This document shows positions 5,986 to 6,798 of a stretch of DNA of 6,798 nt, piece after piece. Positions within the stretch are counted from its first letter, which is position 1. Every line of letters begins with the position of its first letter. A program made the position numbers and the translations under genes. Location: positions 1 through 6,798 of the forward strand of contig CALMGA010000089.1 in NCBI GenBank assembly GCA_937863205.1, in the 5' to 3' direction. The notes beneath the pieces were generated by a model, which was given only the letters and a program-made list of their open reading frames with translations, did no database searches and was not told where the DNA came from. The DNA comes from an uncultured Beijerinckiaceae bacterium. GTDB lineage: Bacteria; Pseudomonadota; Alphaproteobacteria; Rhizobiales; Beijerinckiaceae.

Positions 5986-6018
5986 CCCTTGAACAAGGAC
6001 TTGGCCGCCGCCACATCT
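5986..6018 (+). promoter_or_regulatory. RpoH (heat-shock sigma factor) promoter of hsp20
   Basis: A -35 element CCCTTGAA (5986-5993) and a -10 element CCACATCT (6011-6018) are spaced by 17 bases between CTTGAA and CCACAT. They fit the RpoH consensus as I recall it (CTTGAA and CCCCATNT in E. coli, CCANAT-like in rhizobia). Transcription would start near 6021-6025, giving a leader of roughly 90 bases. CCCTTGAAC also occurs 15 bases upstream at 5971-5979, a second -35-like copy without a matching -10. Confidence 0.72.
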
Positions 6019-6023
6019 GCTTG

Positions 6024-6108
6024 GCGCGGTCAATAGACGCGCAACACGACTGGAGGCCGGCTGATCATCAGCGGTTCTCATACCATGTCGCTTCTTCCGG
6101 AGGATATG
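6024..6108 (+). promoter_or_regulatory. ROSE-like RNA thermometer in the hsp20 leader
   Basis: Three consecutive hairpins can be drawn. Hairpin 1 (6024-6042) is GCGC-G-GTC pairing with GACGCGC around AATA, with one bulged G. Hairpin 2 (6053-6079) is centred on GCTGATCATCAGC (6060-6072). Hairpin 3 (6084-6108) pairs 6084-6094 with 6099-6108 around a UUCC loop. In hairpin 3, UCGCU (6088-6092) faces AGGA (6101-6104) with G6090 bulged. This matches the U(U/C)GCU-opposite-Shine-Dalgarno rule of ROSE elements, which block translation of rhizobial small heat-shock genes at low temperature and melt on heating. The stem also covers the upstream AUG at 6106. Pairings were found by eye; no energies were computed. 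Confidence 0.8.
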
Positions 6109-6111
6109 TCT

Positions 6112-6582
6112 ATGCGTCAGTACGATTTGTCGCCACTCTACCGTTCCACCGTCGGCTTCGATCGACTCTTCAACATGCTTGATCAGGTGTCGGACGTTTC
6201 GAACGGCTATCCGCCCTACAACATCGAGCGCACCGGCGAGCACGATTACCGGATCACCGTTGCCGTTGCCGGCTTCGCCGAACCCGACCTGTCGATCGAG
6301 TCGCGCGAGAACACCCTGGCCATTCGCGGCTCAAGGGACGGGCAGCCCGCCGCCAACCGCGACGCGGGCAAGCGCGAGGTCCTGCATCAGGGCATCGCCG
6401 CACGCGCCTTCGAGCGGCGTTTCCAGCTCGCCGACCACGTTCAGGTCGTCGGCGCCAGCCTGGAGAACGGTCTGCTCCACGTCGATCTCGTTCGCGAGAT
6501 TCCTGAAGCGCAGAAGCCGCGTCAGATCCCGATCGGCAAGGCGGTCGGCTCCAAGGTCGTCGAGACCCAGAAGGCCGCCTAA
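6112..6582 (+). CDS. ibpA: Small heat-shock protein Hsp20, IbpA-like
   Basis: This encodes a 156-residue cytoplasmic holdase chaperone of the alpha-crystallin family, which binds unfolding proteins and hands them to DnaK/ClpB. The N-terminus MRQYDLSPLYRSTVGFDRLF (1-20) is the class A (IbpA) signature. The alpha-crystallin domain spans about 34-130, with the conserved ASLENGLLHVDL (115-126). The C-terminal anchor IPI (139-141) joins subunits into oligomers. The ATG at 6112 is chosen because GGAGGA (6099-6104) is 7 bases away. The ATG at 6106 is only 1 base from it, and the ATG at 6085 is inside the thermometer stem. The gene stands alone, divergent from the alpha/beta hydrolase and closed by its own terminator. 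The ibpA symbol is by similarity; Hyphomicrobiales often carry several such paralogues, which may be named hspA and so on. Confidence 0.93.
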   Translation: MRQYDLSPLYRSTVGFDRLFNMLDQVSDVSNGYPPYNIERTGEHDYRITVAVAGFAEPDLSIESRENTLAIRGSRDGQPAANRDAGKREVLHQGIAARAFERRFQLADHVQVVGASLENGLLHVDLVREIPEAQKPRQIPIGKAVGSKVVETQKAA

Positions 6583-6606
6583 TCCGTCTTCGCACGTCGG
6601 GTATGG

Positions 6607-6631
6607 AGGGCGCCCATGTGGCGCCCTTTTT
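6607..6631 (+). terminator. Rho-independent terminator of hsp20
   Basis: AGGGCGCC (6607-6614) pairs perfectly with GGCGCCCT (6620-6627) around a 5-base loop, followed by TTTT (6628-6631; five Ts in total counting the paired T6627). It starts 24 bases after the hsp20 stop. No T run follows on the other strand, so it serves the + strand only. Confidence 0.88.
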
Positions 6632-6665
6632 CGTGCGTTCGGGACTGCGTGGCCTTATCGCGAGA

Positions 6666-6798
6666 TCAGGGGTTCGCCTCGGCGACATTGGGCGCCGCAC
6701 TCGCATCGGAGGCTTTGGCGAGCTTGGCTTCCTGGTGGGCGCGGCGTCGGGCGGCGCGATGGCGGTGAGGCCCAGGCGGGGCAGGGCGTCGAGCATCA
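6666..6798 (-). CDS. 3' end of an unidentified minus-strand gene, possibly frameshifted
   Basis: A minus-strand frame ends at TGA (complement of 6666-6668) with the C-terminus AKLAKASDASAAPNVAEANP, an Ala/Lys/Asp-rich tail with coding-like third positions. It runs off the right edge, so no family can be named. Upstream of about 6740 this frame turns Arg/His/Pro-rich with poor third positions. From 6796 to about 6728 the neighbouring minus frame instead reads LDALPRLGLTAIAPPDAAP with G or C at every third position. Either a single-base indel joins the two, or one of the frames is not coding. The gene would converge on hsp20 with a short gap. Confidence 0.4.
   Translation of the reverse strand, partial: DARRPAPPGPHRHRAARRRAHQEAKLAKASDASAAPNVAEANP

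Noticed and set aside
5873..6016. 48-residue N-terminal extension of the alpha/beta hydrolase from ATG at 6016
   Set aside because: It would overlap the hsp20 promoter, is not family-like, and the GTG at 5872 has a well-placed GGAG.
6085..6111. Upstream starts for Hsp20 at 6085 or 6106
   Set aside because: Both lie within the thermometer stem; only the ATG at 6112 has a 7-base Shine-Dalgarno spacing and gives the canonical MRxYDLSPLYRS start.

Overview
This is a strongly GC-rich chromosomal segment. Its codon third positions are mostly G or C. The gene complement suggests an alphaproteobacterium, probably in the Hyphomicrobiales (Rhizobiales): a DUF3297 protein, a DUF459-type SGNH hydrolase, two YkuD L,D-transpeptidases with the SSGCIR active-site form, and an IbpA-type Hsp20 gene behind a ROSE-like leader. 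The order-level assignment is inference from family distribution; no marker gene is present.

Layout, left to right. The first 99 bases cannot be assigned to a gene. A strong stem-loop with a short T run at 100-130 probably ends transcription from the left. A small DUF3297 gene (229-501, +) converges on an RsmC-like methyltransferase gene (559-1527, -). After a divergent gap of 79 bases come three exported cell-envelope proteins on the + strand: an SGNH/GDSL (DUF459) hydrolase (1607-3046) and two tandem L,D-transpeptidases (3165-3800 and 3928-4689). The transpeptidase domains align without gaps at about 69% identity (92 of 134 by hand count) but have unrelated N-terminal linkers. An alpha/beta hydrolase of the lysophospholipase (COG2267) type runs convergently (4742-5872, -, GTG start). 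Divergent from it is an IbpA-like Hsp20 gene (6112-6582, +), followed by a clear rho-independent terminator (6607-6631). A partial minus-strand gene, perhaps frameshifted, enters from the right edge (stop at 6666-6668).

The best-supported regulatory element is the 5' leader of hsp20. An RpoH-like promoter (CTTGAA, 17 bases, CCACAT) is followed by three consecutive hairpins. The last pairs a UCGCU motif with the AGGA of the Shine-Dalgarno, leaving one G bulged. This is the hallmark of a ROSE RNA thermometer, so the gene appears to have transcriptional and translational heat control in series.

The central + strand block reads as an envelope module: 3-3 cross-linking or protein anchoring by the two transpeptidases, next to a periplasmic esterase-like protein of unknown substrate. 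A recurring feature is short, recent-looking tandem duplication: 11 bp across the start codon of the second transpeptidase, 15 bp in its linker, 15 bp in the alpha/beta hydrolase, and Gly-Lys repeats inside the SGNH domain. I found no mobile element, CRISPR array, tRNA or rRNA. Most of the window is ordinary housekeeping and envelope sequence, and I do not see a wholly new system.
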